Below are positions 32,388 through 42,737 of a stretch of DNA of 64,000 nt, piece after piece (within the stretch, counting starts at the first letter, position 1; each line of letters opens with the position of its first letter). The stretch comes from Coemansia sp. RSA 487 (Eukaryota; Kickxellomycota; Kickxellomycetes; Kickxellales; Kickxellaceae), in the NCBI GenBank assembly GCA_027577595.1, contig JANBRJ010000017.1, positions 124,001 through 188,000 of the forward strand. The letters are read 5' to 3'. Below the pieces are notes generated by a model. The model searched no databases. It saw only the letters and a program-made list of their open reading frames with translations, and was not told the DNA's origin. The translations under genes and the position numbers were made by a program.

Positions 32388-32855
32388 TCAGATGCTCTTT
32401 ACCAACAGGTAGACCGAATCGCCAACAACAAAGTTCTGCAAGTGCCGGATATCGCCTTCCAGACACATAAGCAGACCACCAAAGGACATGAATGCCGAGA
32501 CCTTGGACCCCGAGTCATCATCGTATCTATATACCCTTCCAAACATAACGTAGTCGTAGTCATCCGCCAATGACCTTTCGTCGCCATTGATATACGAGCG
32601 CCAGTTGGCTTCTCCTTTGCCAAACGCAGCCTCCTTCCCACCATCTGTCAGAGACAGTGTCGATGCCAGCGTAAGCTTGAATTTGTCTCCAGCATCCAAA
32701 GGGTACAGCTCCGAGTTGATATCCAGGATCAGACTCATGTCGTGTGTTTGGCTGCGTCCGTCGATCCGCGATATCCGGTCAAACTTCTTGCCACCCTTGT
32801 CAACGTCCTTGACGTCAAATGTATCACTGAATAGGATGTTGTCTCGCTTCTCCAT
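32388..32855 (-). CDS. RPB8: RNA polymerase I/II/III shared subunit Rpb8
   Basis: At 155 residues this is the normal length for Rpb8 (RPABC3), an OB-fold subunit common to all three nuclear RNA polymerases. Recognisable blocks are LFSDTFDVKDVDKGGKKFDR, MSLILDINSELYPLDAGDKF, LTLASTLSL, DYDYVMFGRVYR, FMSFGGLLMCLEGD and the final VYLLVKSI. No intron. Its promoter faces away from the BLOC1S1 gene's 3' end. Confidence 0.96.
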   Translation of the reverse strand: MEKRDNILFSDTFDVKDVDKGGKKFDRISRIDGRSQTHDMSLILDINSELYPLDAGDKFKLTLASTLSLTDGGKEAAFGKGEANWRSYINGDERSLADDYDYVMFGRVYRYDDDSGSKVSAFMSFGGLLMCLEGDIRHLQNFVVGDSVYLLVKSI

Positions 32856-33063
32856 TTCTCCTCTAGTTTTGTGGTATCAAAAAAATTAGTATTGACAAGA
32901 ACTAAAAAAAATTTTCTTTACTTGTTTTGTTTCGAAAAAGGCAAAAAAATACGATTCCCAATTTGGTAATATCGAGTAGGTTTATCAGAAATATGCTGGT
33001 TGTGGCACCATGTCACGTGGAAATGCAAAGGATATACTATCACCAGTTTTGGCGACAAAAGTG

Positions 33064-33513
33064 CTACGACGGCGGCGACGGTGCAACATCGTTCTGCGGG
33101 TTAAGCGACGAGTGCACAAGCTCCAGGGTCGCAGCGACGTCCAGCATATCGCGTTCGATGACCTGAGCCCAGTTGCGCACATCACCCAGCTCCTTGAGGG
33201 CACCGTTAAACTGGTCCACAAGCTTTGTCCACTTTGCCGTGCTCCTTGTGTGCTGCTGAACCAGGTGGGCGCAGTCGCGTGACAGCGATTCTATTTCGCG
33301 CTGGTTGTCCAAGACCCGCGCTAATTGAGCGGACAGCGATGTGGTGGTGGCGTCGCAGAGATCGCCAATATCCCTGATGGCGTCCTTCCGCAGCTGTTCT
33401 GTGCCTCTGCGGTGCTCAAGCTGTGTGTTCTGGTGCTCGCGTACGATGTCGGAGAGCGTGGGTGCTGCTGCCGCCGCCGCTGCTGCCGCTGTAGGCGTCG
33501 ATGACGAAGCCAT
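33064..33513 (-). CDS. BLOC-1 subunit 1 (GCN5L1/BLOS1) homologue
   Basis: The 149-residue protein begins at MASSSTPTAAAA; the longer open frame upstream is leader. After a poly-Ala tract encoded by GCC/GCT repeats, the whole protein is one helical domain. The blocks LSDIVREHQNTQLEHRR, RKDAIRDIGDL and WTKLVDQFNGALKELGDVRNWAQVIERDM match animal BLOC1S1 ([25 protein letters not shown]). BLOC1S1 belongs to the BLOC-1 and BORC complexes, which act on endosomes and lysosomes, and has been linked to mitochondrial acetylation. It is divergent from chorismate synthase, with which it shares an upstream region of about 430 bases. Confidence 0.9.
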   Translation of the reverse strand: MASSSTPTAAAAAAAAAPTLSDIVREHQNTQLEHRRGTEQLRKDAIRDIGDLCDATTTSLSAQLARVLDNQREIESLSRDCAHLVQQHTRSTAKWTKLVDQFNGALKELGDVRNWAQVIERDMLDVAATLELVHSSLNPQNDVAPSPPS

Positions 33514-33945
33514 CAAGTGTGGTTTTCTTTTTGTAAAGAGTGCGTTGGAATAGTGAAGAAGCTGGTGGATGTAAATGAGAGTTGTACAAGCCCCAGATTC
33601 GGAGCATAGCAGCAAGTCCGTTTTAGCTTGCCAGTCTGTATGATACACGCTTATACTTTGTGATCATGAGAAGAAGGGTGATTTTTTTCCCGAAAAAGAC
33701 AGCAGACAAGAGACAGCTTTTCGAATTGTCAGTTTCAAAAGTGCTCTGAATATTGTTGGGAGCCACAGTATAATTAGAGTGACTCATAAAACCAGCGTAC
33801 AACGAATTCAGCTTTCAGCTTCCAGTCTTCTTTTCTTTGCTCTCTTGCACAAATTAAAGCTTCCTTTTCTTTCCTTATTTTGGAAATTCATTCTTGGCCG
33901 ATAGCTAGTAGTTTTGCTGATATCCAAATCTACCACCCCTCCACG
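33514..33945. promoter_or_regulatory. Shared divergent promoter region of BLOC1S1 and ARO2
   Basis: The starts of the two genes face away from each other with 432 bases between. The chorismate synthase side contains a CTTCTTTTC-type pyrimidine run (33820-33890). No specific operator was identified. Confidence 0.45.
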
Positions 33946-35115
33946 ATGAGCACCTTTGGAAAAGAGTACCGCGTCACGACCTACGGCGAATCGCACTGCA
34001 AGTCGGTTGGCTGTATCATAGATGGCGTGCCGCCGGGCCTAGCGCTGACAGATGAGGACATCCAAGTGCAGCTGACTCGTAGAAGGCCAGGTCAAAGCGA
34101 CCTGACGACGCCGCGGAACGAAAAAGACCGGGTCACCATCCAGTCCGGGTGCGAGTTCGGATACACGCTGGGAACGCCCATCTGTCTTACGGTGCAGAAC
34201 CAGGACCATAGGCCCCGGGACTACACGGAAACGGATCTGTACCCGCGTCCATCGCATGCAGACTGGACGTACCTGCAGAAATACGGCGTCAAGGCATCCT
34301 CTGGCGGTGGAAGATCGTCGGCGCGCGAGACGATTGGCCGCGTGGCAGCCGGTGCTATTGCAGAAAAGTTCCTCCACGAGGTCTATGGCGTCGAGATCGT
34401 TGCCTTTGTGTCCAGCGTAGGGGCCATCGAGATGCCCCTGGGCGAAGGTGGCGTCGGAGGCGAGGAGTTCCAGACGCTGTTGCGCGGCATTTCTCGTGAG
34501 CAAGTGGACGAATCTACCGTCCGCTGTCCTCATGCCGAGACTGCAGAGAAGATGCGTGACGAGATCCTTGAGTGCAGCCGCGAGAAGAACTCGACCGGCG
34601 GTGTGGTGACTTGCGTGATCCGCAATGCGCCAGCCGGGCTGGGCGAGCCGTGCTTTGACAAGCTAGAGGCAGTGCTCGCGCATGCGATGATGTCGATCCC
34701 AGCAACCAAGGGCTTCGAGATTGGGTCCGGATTCAGCGGCACGAAGATGACTGGTGACCAGCACAACGATTTGTTCGAGTCCAACGGGAACGGCGGTCTG
34801 CGCACAAAGACCAACCACTCGGGCGGCATCCAGGGCGGCATCTCCAACGGCGAGAGCATTTACTTCCGTGTTGCATTCAAGCCCCCAGCCACCATCTCTC
34901 AGGATCAGCAGACCGCCAGCTACCAGGGCGAGAGCGGCGTCCTTGCTGCTCGTGGCCGCCATGACCCTTGCGTGGTGCCACGTGCCGTGCCTATTGTTGA
35001 GACAATGGCGTCTATTGTGCTTATGGATGCTGTGCTGCAGCAGAATGGTCGCCATGCCACACGCTCGCTTCTGAAGCCTGTCCCATCCGAGTTCAAAGGA
35101 ATTAAGCCTGTCTAG
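33946..35115 (+). CDS. ARO2: Chorismate synthase
   Basis: The 389-residue protein begins [20 protein letters not shown]. Chorismate synthase converts EPSP to chorismate with reduced FMN, the last shared step of aromatic amino acid synthesis. Diagnostic signatures are [29 protein letters not shown] with ERxx-type phosphate contacts, [29 protein letters not shown] and [14 protein letters not shown]. It is fungal-type, with only the synthase domain visible: no flavin reductase domain is fused, but fungal enzymes of this size carry that activity themselves. No intron. The upstream in-frame extension from 33880 is not needed. Confidence 0.97.
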   Translation: MSTFGKEYRVTTYGESHCKSVGCIIDGVPPGLALTDEDIQVQLTRRRPGQSDLTTPRNEKDRVTIQSGCEFGYTLGTPICLTVQNQDHRPRDYTETDLYPRPSHADWTYLQKYGVKASSGGGRSSARETIGRVAAGAIAEKFLHEVYGVEIVAFVSSVGAIEMPLGEGGVGGEEFQTLLRGISREQVDESTVRCPHAETAEKMRDEILECSREKNSTGGVVTCVIRNAPAGLGEPCFDKLEAVLAHAMMSIPATKGFEIGSGFSGTKMTGDQHNDLFESNGNGGLRTKTNHSGGIQGGISNGESIYFRVAFKPPATISQDQQTASYQGESGVLAARGRHDPCVVPRAVPIVETMASIVLMDAVLQQNGRHATRSLLKPVPSEFKGIKPV

Positions 35116-35313
35116 CCATTGATGATATGGAGACAACTATAAGAGGATAGTCACAGTATTGTCTGTTTTTATACAGCACCAACATATATTTCTTCTTGTC
35201 AAATACTACCAACTATTGAATAGAATGACTTTTCAACTAAGAGTACAGTATACTGAAAAAATATTATTAGGAAGAATTGGATTGCATGCAGAATCGGCTG
35301 CAATTAACAGTGT

Positions 35314-35595
35314 CTATTCTCTATCCGTGTTGATGAGTGTTGTTTTGTTCTTTGCATTTGCATCTAATGGCCATCCGTTATATTTATAGTCGTTGTTCGC
35401 TACAATTTCAGCAGAATTGTCGCTGGTCTCATCGTTAATACTGCTGCTGTTGCTGCTGCGACTGCTACTTTTGTATGTGAATTGCCTATCTTTTATAATA
35501 TTTCGAAAGTAAGCTCTCATCATTTCCCTATCCCTCGCTATTTGCTCTTCGTCGAACCTGACTTTCTTAATGATTGTTTTCACTTTCCCTGACAT
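35314..35595 (-). CDS. Microprotein a: charged 93-aa protein with an RVxF-like motif
   Basis: Starts MSGKVKTIIKKVRFDEEQ. Residues 10-15 (KKVRFD) fit the [K/R]-V-x-F docking motif used by protein phosphatase 1 partners. A basic/acidic helix follows, then a Ser/Asn-rich half ending LINTDRE. A TATA box (GTATATAAAGG on the minus strand, 35743-35752) lies about 150 bases upstream, next to a perfect ATACCGCGGTAT palindrome. No homologue is recognised. It is the first of the series of small charged-protein genes in the AT-rich island; the translated part is noticeably richer in GC than its flanks. Confidence 0.55.
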   Translation of the reverse strand: MSGKVKTIIKKVRFDEEQIARDREMMRAYFRNIIKDRQFTYKSSSRSSNSSSINDETSDNSAEIVANNDYKYNGWPLDANAKNKTTLINTDRE

Positions 35596-36687
35596 TTTCT
35601 GATTAAAGGTTGGTTTGCAATTTTTTTTGCAGAATATTAAAATGGGTTGAACGGGTGTGTCGATTTAGTTGTAATATGCTTAGAATGTAACGGGTTATCA
35701 GTCGTGTAAACCGCATATACGCGCGAGCATACCGCGGTATATCCTTTATATACCTACCTTATTCTTGCCTTTTCAGTAGCGGATGTGTATTCCCCTCAAA
35801 CAAATACATGATATTTAAAGTATTCACTAATAATAGGCACCATATACTTGATTTGACTTGGCTTTAGAATGTGGACATTTCTGTATATCCCCAGGATGTA
35901 AAGTAGGAGCGCTTTGGGGGTGTGATATTTCTGCTGCATGTGTATTGTTGCGTGCGTGTTATACTCAACATTTATCTTTTGAACAAACAAGGACAAACAA
36001 AAACGCTATGGCTTGACATTGGAAAAACTAGCTTGTCTTGTTTTGTCCACATACAACAGATGAAATATTGTTTCTTTAGAGAATTCTTACCTTGGTAGGA
36101 AATCTTGCTAATGACTTCAAGCATTTTGCATGCATCTGCATTAATTATTTTTGTATAGGATTCGGATGTACTCACTCGCTTGCCTTAACATTCAAGTCAG
36201 CTTGTCACAGTCACGGCTACAAGAATGGAATTATTCAGAATATGCAGTGCAGCCGGCTTGCCAATATTCTCAAATATGAACCTCATACTTTAAGTAGTAT
36301 TGTTTAGACACTTCATACTCATCGACATATCCTTTAGAGCTCTGTATACTGGTGGTAAAATAAATTGAACAAAGAGCTTAATATCCAAAGGATGAACTTG
36401 TCAGGGCCAAATCCTCATTGTGAAGGGATTGCTGGTAGCTCATTTTCATGATTTTTATGGTTTATATCTATTCAAAACAAAGCAAAGCTGTAAAAAGACA
36501 AGAGATTAAAGAAACGACTATCCTTTTGGCATGCCCATGAGCGTATGTAGTTATCAACGTTTGCCTATTACTCTTATCGAGTATTAAATTGTCTGTCCTA
36601 TCTGTCGTTGCCCAGCAATGATAGCAACTCCTGTAGACCCCACATGGTTCAACATTGTCAAACTATTAACAAGGAGAAGCAAAAACA
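35596..36687. other. AT-rich intergenic DNA
   Basis: Contains the promoter of microprotein gene a; otherwise no gene is seen. Two overlapping open frames of about 66 codons near 35800-36175 look random. Confidence 0.4.
35743..35752 (-). promoter_or_regulatory. TATA box of microprotein gene a
   Basis: Minus-strand GTATATAAAGG. The palindrome ATACCGCGGTAT lies just downstream at about 35730-35741. Confidence 0.5.
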
Positions 36688-36900
36688 TTAACCCTTACCG
36701 CGTAGTTTGTCAAAAAGTGAACGATTCTGTTTCTTAATCACATAATCTTCCCTACTTACCGCTGTTTGCACCATTCCGGGTTTATAACTGTTGCTGGAAT
36801 CGTCTTTCTTTTTGCCATTTGGATGTGACTTAGCAACAAATGCGATGTGTTCATTTCTTCTAGATGGATCACTATTTGTGCCACTATTGGCACTTGACAT
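36688..36900 (-). CDS. Microprotein b: charged 70-aa protein
   Basis: Starts MSSANSGTNSDPSRRNE and is rich in Lys, Ser, Asn and Asp. A TATA box (GGATATATAAAGC, 37048-37059, minus strand) lies about 150 bases upstream. The end LFDKLRGKG is followed directly by the stop, but a donor-like GTAAGG overlaps the last codons and an acceptor-like TTGTTAATAG lies about 40 bases on, so the protein may end differently after splicing. The start resembles microprotein d (MSSSNDGTKASP). Function unknown. Confidence 0.5.
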   Translation of the reverse strand: MSSANSGTNSDPSRRNEHIAFVAKSHPNGKKKDDSSNSYKPGMVQTAVSREDYVIKKQNRSLFDKLRGKG

Positions 36901-37899
36901 TGCTGATTAGGTATCGGTTTTGTATTATTGGCAATAGTTGCCTATAAAAGCTTTGAGAAATATGATTATAAATGCCAGTTTGTCCGCGTAAAATGCAAGT
37001 TGTGGATTTGCCTGAGAACATGGTGGAGCAAACACTGCTGGACCCTGCTTTATATATCCAACTTTTCTACGTCAGTCATAGCAATAGTTTAATTGACTGA
37101 ATGATTATTTAAAACCGCTGGAAATAAATAGTGTATCTATTTTTATACCATATAGGTGAGTGAGTCGCAAATATACACTATTGTGCGAATCTTGCCGATG
37201 AATTGAAGCTACTATAATTATAAACGTTTAAAAACAAGGTCACCTGGGATACTAGCAGGTACGTATTTCTAAGTTTAGGACATGCATTCACTCTAAACTC
37301 GTACTTTCTATTTTAGCAGCATTGAACTATCAATACATGCTCCTCAGTCAGGGTGAAATGATATGTTCAAGTCTTATTATAAAACATCTGACATGGTGAG
37401 CACGCTTTTTTATTCAGCTTCTATTTTTGGCATTCACTATTTGTATCCGATTTAGCCAAATATACGTGCCACATCAACAGCCACAAACAATTCAATTACA
37501 TGTATGACATAAGGCTGTTTCCTTTTTGCATGAATTTTCCACTCTTTGTTGCTTGCATGAGTCATCTCTAAAGTCTCGTTTCTTATTTCGCAATATGCTA
37601 AGGAAATGTGAGTATTACTTGTACAAGGATGAAACCACACATTGCTTTGTAAATTCCACTAGCCTTTACAATACATCAGAATTTTACTCGCCTTGGTGAT
37701 ATTTTGTAATATACATATATTATATAATTGAAAGAAAATATAAACCATTTGTCACATTTACGCGCTTATATGTAATGTAATTCTCCTTAAAGTCTTTACA
37801 AAGAGTAGCTAGATACTGGTGATACAAATAGCCAAATATGTGCTACCGCGAGAAATGCTAATGAGTCATGCTAAACTTAAAGGGGTTTTGTTTGACAGG
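36901..37899. other. AT-rich intergenic DNA
   Basis: Promoter of microprotein gene b and about 800 bases without recognisable coding sequence. Confidence 0.4.
37048..37059 (-). promoter_or_regulatory. TATA box of microprotein gene b
   Basis: Minus-strand GGATATATAAAGC, nearly identical to the boxes of genes g and h. Confidence 0.5.
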
Positions 37900-38091
37900 C
37901 TATTTACTAATAGTGCCAGTAGTTAACCAGCGATACACCAATTTTTGTTTCTTTTGGTTTGCTAAGGCTTGTTGATTTTCTAAGGCTTGACGCTGCTCTT
38001 CTAAGGCTTGACGTCTTTGTTTCTCACGCAATCTCGCTCTTTCCTTTTTTTTATCTAACTTTTTTTGGGTACTATTAGGTTTACCAGCCAT
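37900..38091 (-). CDS. Microprotein c: 63-aa Lys/Gln-rich helix with internal repeat
   Basis: Starts MAGKPNSTQKKLDKKKER. Residues 27-47 contain a repeated QALEEQRQALENQQALANQ pattern, mirrored in the DNA as tandem copies of TTCTAAGGCTTGACG (about 37978-38014). The sequence predicts one long charged helix. A TATA box on the minus strand (GATATATAAGC, 38239-38248) lies about 150 bases upstream. Function unknown. Confidence 0.5.
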   Translation of the reverse strand: MAGKPNSTQKKLDKKKERARLREKQRRQALEEQRQALENQQALANQKKQKLVYRWLTTGTISK

Positions 38092-39183
38092 TGGCTAATA
38101 AATATTGGTTTGATTTGTCGATGCTAGATAATATGTGAGATCTGATAGAGTATGCTTGTAGGGGAATATTTTTATATGTAAATAGAAAGAAAACTGATAT
38201 ATAAAGAATGCACTATTCAATAACTACTGAACAGAAGCTTATATATCTAGTTTTAACCTGACTGCCATGCAGTTGGGTTACATGCATGTTAAAAATACAC
38301 ACCATGGAATATTTTGATGCCTCTATTTTTAAATTCTATTTGAAACGCATATATCATATTGACACGGGAACTAATAGGCAGCTCAATTGGTTGCAAACTT
38401 TACTCCGAATATGTGGTATAATTGATATTTGCATTTCAGTCAGCGGAATTAGAGTATATTCAAGATATATTCCGCAGCATATGACAAACGTAGCCTTAAT
38501 TTTCTTTAAAAATGTGTTCCATTTAATAAAACATGCAAATTATATAGACAGCTTTTTATATTACAGCAGCACTTGTGCTTTGTAGGGTTTGGAGCTGGTT
38601 CTCTTACACCAGTGTGTCATTGCACTGACGCTAGATTTGCTAATCTTACAGTTCTGTGCATCCACTAAAACACGATATATAACAATAATTTACTTCTTTA
38701 AAGTTTTGATTTTCTGGTTTAGCTCCATCATATTATTTTTTACTTTATGTCTATAACGTATCTCTATTCAATATCAAATGGCCACCATCATTATCAGACT
38801 GTTGTACATAGAGCTTTAGCGGCTATAAAAACCAATGTTTTGTTTGAATATAATCAAAGGATTTTTAGGTCCGTTTTAAAAAACTCCTGTGAAATACTAA
38901 CAATGTGATAATGATCGGCATGCGAGTTGCATGGTGAGTCACAATCACAGGTTTAATTACTGTAGTGTTTTGTATCGGTACAAAAGCCAGATTGTTCATG
39001 GAAAATAAAGTTAAGGAACTTTAGTTCCGTCAAGGCTTTTATTTGTAACAAACAATTATTGTGAAAATCTGATACAATTGAATTTGACAATCAACAGTAA
39101 CATTTACAAATGCTATACTCAATAGGTATATCAAAATTTATTATATTTAGTTTTTAGTCTGCTGTCTCTCTGCTTCCCACTTT
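38092..39183. other. AT-rich DNA between microprotein genes c and d
   Basis: Holds overlapping opposite TATA boxes near 38.2 kb, a 99-codon plus-strand frame (38286-38585) that I doubt, and a degenerate short repeat at about 38800-38901 sharing a CTATAAAAACCA core with repeats near 45.5 and 45.9 kb. Confidence 0.4.
38239..38248 (-). promoter_or_regulatory. TATA box of microprotein gene c
   Basis: Minus-strand GATATATAAGC. A second box, GATATATAAAG on the plus strand at about 38193-38203, overlaps this promoter and points the other way; no convincing gene follows it. Confidence 0.4.
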
Positions 39184-39744
39184 TCATTTTAGCTTGTTGT
39201 GCTTCCCTTTTGCTTTTTTTCTTTTTTCGTATTCATCTTTCTCCACTTCCTTATTGAGGCGTCATAGTATTACTGTGATACGAAATCTAATTACCGGATG
39301 TATGTTTACCACTATTTAACAGCATGCCATGTCATCACAGATAGATTGTGACGAATCGAGCATGGACCTGGGATGGATAACAAGGAGTATTCAGATGATG
39401 TTTTATCTTTTATTTCCTTTCCATAAAAACCAATGAAATAAAAATAAATCCCTCCATTTTCTCAAAGGCAATGTCCAAGGAATGTTGCCCTTTTATATGT
39501 AACAGAGAGAGCCGTTACATATAGTGCACTATTACAATGTCCACAACCAGTGATTGCCCCAACCCATCTGTATGGAAATCAGCCCTGCATATGACAACAC
39601 ACTAGCGTGACATAGATAGACTTTTCTCCTCTGGTTTCGGTCTTCAGTTTTTATAATATACTTTTATTCATATTAAAATTACTTTGTTTTACCTGGTTTT
39701 CCTTGATTAGGTGAAGCTTTTGTGCCATCATTAGAACTAGACAT
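39184..39744 (-). CDS. Microprotein d, possibly spliced across a mobile-element insertion
   Basis: The unspliced frame, 39744-39679, gives 21 residues, MSSSNDGTKASPNQGKPGKTK. Its last codons overlap a good donor, CCAG/GTAAAA at 39693/39692. If spliced to an acceptor at about 39237, the protein would continue as a charged tail (EYEKRKKAKGKHNKLK) and end at 39184. The putative intron contains the 133-bp LTR-like element with its nested passenger; without them it would be only about 47 bases, short for this genome. A TATA box (ACATATAAAGC) lies at 39841-39850. The start resembles microprotein b. Which version is real cannot be decided here. Confidence 0.35.
39274..39677 (+). mobile_element. 133-bp LTR-like element, copy 1, interrupted by a nested element
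   Basis: Begins TGTGATACGAAATC and ends TTCATATTAAA, with perfect 5-bp target duplications ATTAC on both sides (39269-39273 and 39678-39682). Without the insert at 39347-39612 and its duplicated TAGAT it is 133 bases, the same as copies 2 and 3. The 5-bp duplication and the TG start suggest a solo LTR-like relic; the right end is not the usual CA. Very similar to the other copies, so recent. Family not determined. Confidence 0.65.
39347..39612 (+). mobile_element. Nested solo-LTR-like element, 266 bp (TG...CA, 5-bp target duplication)
   Basis: Starts TGTGACG and ends CGTGACA, flanked by TAGAT on both sides (39342-39346 and 39613-39617). It sits inside copy 1 of the 133-bp family; uninterrupted copies show the empty site. 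The TG...CA ends and 5-bp duplication are typical of a solo LTR. It contains an inverted motif TATATGTAAC/GTTACATATA (about 39495-39525). A related, older relic lies at about 44028-44281. No internal retroelement genes are present. Confidence 0.7.
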
Positions 39745-39841
39745 TTTTAAATATAAAGTTGGCTAAAACTGCAATTAACATATGCTTGTTATAATGTTTT
39801 TGTTGCAAGAAAAAGCGCAAAATAAGCCCAATAGAACTACG

Positions 39842-39850
39842 CTTTATATG
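39842..39850 (-). promoter_or_regulatory. TATA box of microprotein gene d
   Basis: Minus-strand GGACATATAAAGC, about 100 bases upstream of the ATG. Confidence 0.45.
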
Positions 39851-40531
39851 TCCAGAATCCTCCCCTTGCTAGCCAAACAATATTCTTATTTGTGCAATGT
39901 GAACAACATTTTGAAACAAATAATGTGCTTTTTTGTTCTATTATGGTATTTTTGGATTACATGGAATTGTATATTGCAAATATAGACTGAATGTGGATAC
40001 GATATTTATAAACTAAGCTTCACGTAAAAAGGTACACATTTGATAGCCTATAAATATTGCTGTTGATGTAATAATAGATATATTTTTGGCTGTAGAGTAT
40101 GCTCATGTTCTTAGCTAATTTACAAAAATGTGAACATAATATTTTCTGCTTTGCATCTACGCTTGTAGTCTGAACTAGTTCTTTTGATAGGGCTCCATCT
40201 TGCTGGCTGATCATTACATTGCTAATTGTGTCTGTACAGTGTTCATTAATTATTTTTTCATTTTATTTCTTGTTTTATTACTTTAATTTGCTTCAACAGG
40301 AAACTATTTTATTCTTTCTTCAAAACATTTACCAACAATGACACATAGTGTAGCCATTGAAAGCTTCAACGCTCAATAGTTGCAGTTTCTATGGCTCATA
40401 TATTTGCAGCTGGTAATGCTTCATTGTTGGTCTGCTTGTGCATAAGCCTATTAAATATGCTGAGCCACAAAGGTAAGAAGCTTGATTTACAAATTGTATG
40501 TGAGACAGGTATGTACCATCTTTCTATTTGC
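39851..40531. other. AT-rich intergenic DNA
   Basis: No convincing gene. Open frames here are AT-rich and hydrophobic, as expected by chance. Confidence 0.4.
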
Positions 40532-40696
40532 TTAGTCTTCACGCTGCTGCCCCATCTTCTTTTTTTCTCTGTCCGCTTTTCTTTGTTCTTCTCTTTTCCT
40601 CTTTTCTGCTGCTATTTTATTTGCTTTAACCTCTTCAGGGCTGAAAACTGTCCCATTACGAGCAGTTTGAGAACCATTTTTCCTTTGTCGAGGCAT
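40532..40696 (-). CDS. Microprotein e: 54-aa highly charged protein
   Basis: Starts MPRQRKNGSQTARNG and continues into a Lys/Arg/Glu helix ending MGQQRED. The frame is open to 40756, but the TATA box GTATATAAAGTAC at 40762-40773 (minus strand) lies just upstream of that point, so the first ATG after it that gives the MPRQRK start is preferred. Function unknown; same design as its neighbours. Confidence 0.5.
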   Translation of the reverse strand: MPRQRKNGSQTARNGTVFSPEEVKANKIAAEKRKREEQRKADREKKKMGQQRED

Positions 40697-40761
40697 TTTG
40701 AGTATGTATTGGTTTAGAATTGCTAGTGGTAAAAAATAGCAATTATGCCATAGCAAAACAG

Positions 40762-40773
40762 TACTTTATATAC
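40762..40773 (-). promoter_or_regulatory. TATA box of microprotein gene e
   Basis: Minus-strand GAGTATATAAAGTAC, about 70 bases upstream of the chosen ATG. Confidence 0.45.
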
Positions 40774-41454
40774 TCAGCCTTTGCTTCTTTTCAATCTTTC
40801 AATATTGTTAATTGCACAATATAGAGATAGAGCACAGAAACAGATATGATTTATTATTAGTTTATTATATTTTGGATTCCTTGGGTTCATGATCTTAAAA
40901 TGTGTAATGTTGGATGTGGACACAATCCTAATATTGAGCGTGCTTTAATAAGAAGCATATTTAAAATTAACATCTATGAATAGATATTGCCACCTAGTAT
41001 ATAATGTACATACAATATTACATTGAGATATGCAAGCTTGGTTTATTTATAATTTTGTGCATTATTATTAAATAATATTCAAATTATAGGATTCAGCATC
41101 CAACAAATGTAATCTGAATCTTTTTGATCACAAGCACAGCAATATTTTGGAGCGGGTTTCAAGATCTGTTTCACAGCTAGTCAGGTTTATACGTGCCATA
41201 TGCTTCTTTGTATAAATGTTTAGGTAAACATATCGCCGTTGCTGCTCTTTTAAGAATTGGTATGAATATATAGACGCCAAAAAAGCATAATGCTTTAATT
41301 ACTTTCACTAGCTAAGAATGGCTCAAAATAATAAAGCAAAGTGTGCACTTCAAAGTTAATTATGAAGGCAAGACAAAAACAGCATCAGTGTTTTTCAGGT
41401 GTCGCTGTCACCGCTAATCCTAACGGTTCAATCTTCTACAGGTACCATTTTCTT
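40774..41454. other. AT-rich intergenic DNA
   Basis: A stretch near 41090-41160 resembles DNA near 46430-46500 (a CTGAATCTT...GGTCACAGG-like block), probably from an old duplication. No gene is seen. Confidence 0.35.
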
Positions 41455-41736
41455 CTATTTGAATTGTTGCATGTTTTGCTCTCGACTCCATTTCTTTTGT
41501 TCCTGTATCCATTTTTTCCTATCCTGAGCCCTTCTTTTCTCCTCCCGATTTTTTTGGAATTTATCCCATGCTTTTTGTTTCTCTTGATAATCTCGTGCTT
41601 TTTCTTCCCTTATTTGTTCTTCTTCATTCCTTTTTATCTCTTCCTTTCTCAATTTCTCATCCTCTTTTTTGCTATACATCTTCATAGCATCTTTATCAAA
41701 CGTCACTCTTTTACTACTACCAGAATTTTTACGCAT
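41455..41736 (-). CDS. Microprotein f: 93-aa charged helix with an RVxF-like motif
   Basis: Starts MRKNSGSSKRVTFDKDA; residues 9-14 (KRVTFD) fit the protein phosphatase 1 docking motif at nearly the same place as in microprotein a. The remainder is one long helix in which over half of the residues are Lys, Arg, Glu, Asp or Gln. A TATA-like box (TTAATATAAAAGG, about 41819-41832, minus strand) lies about 90 bases upstream. No homologue is recognised. Confidence 0.55.
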   Translation of the reverse strand: MRKNSGSSKRVTFDKDAMKMYSKKEDEKLRKEEIKRNEEEQIREEKARDYQEKQKAWDKFQKNREEKRRAQDRKKWIQEQKKWSREQNMQQFK

Positions 41737-42737
41737 TTTAAACTATGACCTGGGTTTAAAAGTAGCTGCTAAAGATGCTTGGTAAAGCTCTGAAAATATA
41801 TGATTGTAGCCGTGAATTACCTTTTATATTAAACAAATGTTGATGCTGTGAGAGAAAAGTGCCAAGAAACAAGCATTGCTGCAAATTCTTTTTATATACA
41901 AAATTCGTGATGTCTATTATTCTTGCATTTCAATGAAGAGTGTGCCATACGAAATGTATACAGAAACAGAAAATATTTCTCGCCATATCCACTTGTGCTA
42001 TTTATGTATAGTGTGTGCGTTTCAGCTCCAAATAAGAGTAGTATCAGATATATATGATTCATTTTATACAACTATATTGGTGTGATAATGCAAATAGTCC
42101 TGATAAAGAACGTCTGGTTATTTTCTTCTGTTCACAATCCAGCGTGTCTGGAATTTCTATAGCAGTGTAAACAAAAGAGCGATTTTAATAGTGTATTCCT
42201 CATTACATTTCTTTATTGATTTAGCCACTTTAGCTTTCACGTCATTTTATACCTGACTTCATATATTTAGCATTTTTAAACTTTCATTCGTAGCCAGGCA
42301 ACACATTTCCCAGTACAGATCAATTAGTTCTACGCATAGTTTATTGATATGATTTCAAATTAGGGCTACAAATCTTTGATTTTTGGGTTAATGGATAGGA
42401 GAATATTAGAATACTGTGGTGCAATATCCATTTGAGCTCACCTAGGATGATATCTTAAACTATAAAAATATAAAAGTAGGGAGGATTTGGCCCACCAAAT
42501 CTGCTTCACTATATTAAATCAACTTTTGGTGATTGAAGAGCACTGAAAGTTGTAATACATTTGCACAATCAAACCATAGAACGCGGGATTTCTACCAATA
42601 TTCAGTGGCCAGAGGGAGATGAATACTTGCTTTCAGCAATGCTCACTGAAGGTTGGAGCGGATGCCAAGGGAGATTTTGGTGAACCATAGAACCCCCTAT
42701 ATTTTATTATCTTTTGTAAAGTTTCCAGGTTAAAACC
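41737..42737. other. AT-rich intergenic DNA
   Basis: Promoter of gene f and about 900 bases with no gene. A block of more mixed composition near 42480-42700 has no open frame. Confidence 0.4.

Noticed and set aside
38286-38585. 99-codon plus-strand frame following a TATA-like box
   Set aside because: The product is hydrophobic and Ile/Phe/Tyr-rich, as expected for random AT-rich DNA, unlike the charged microproteins. Parts of it resemble repeated DNA near 46.4 kb.
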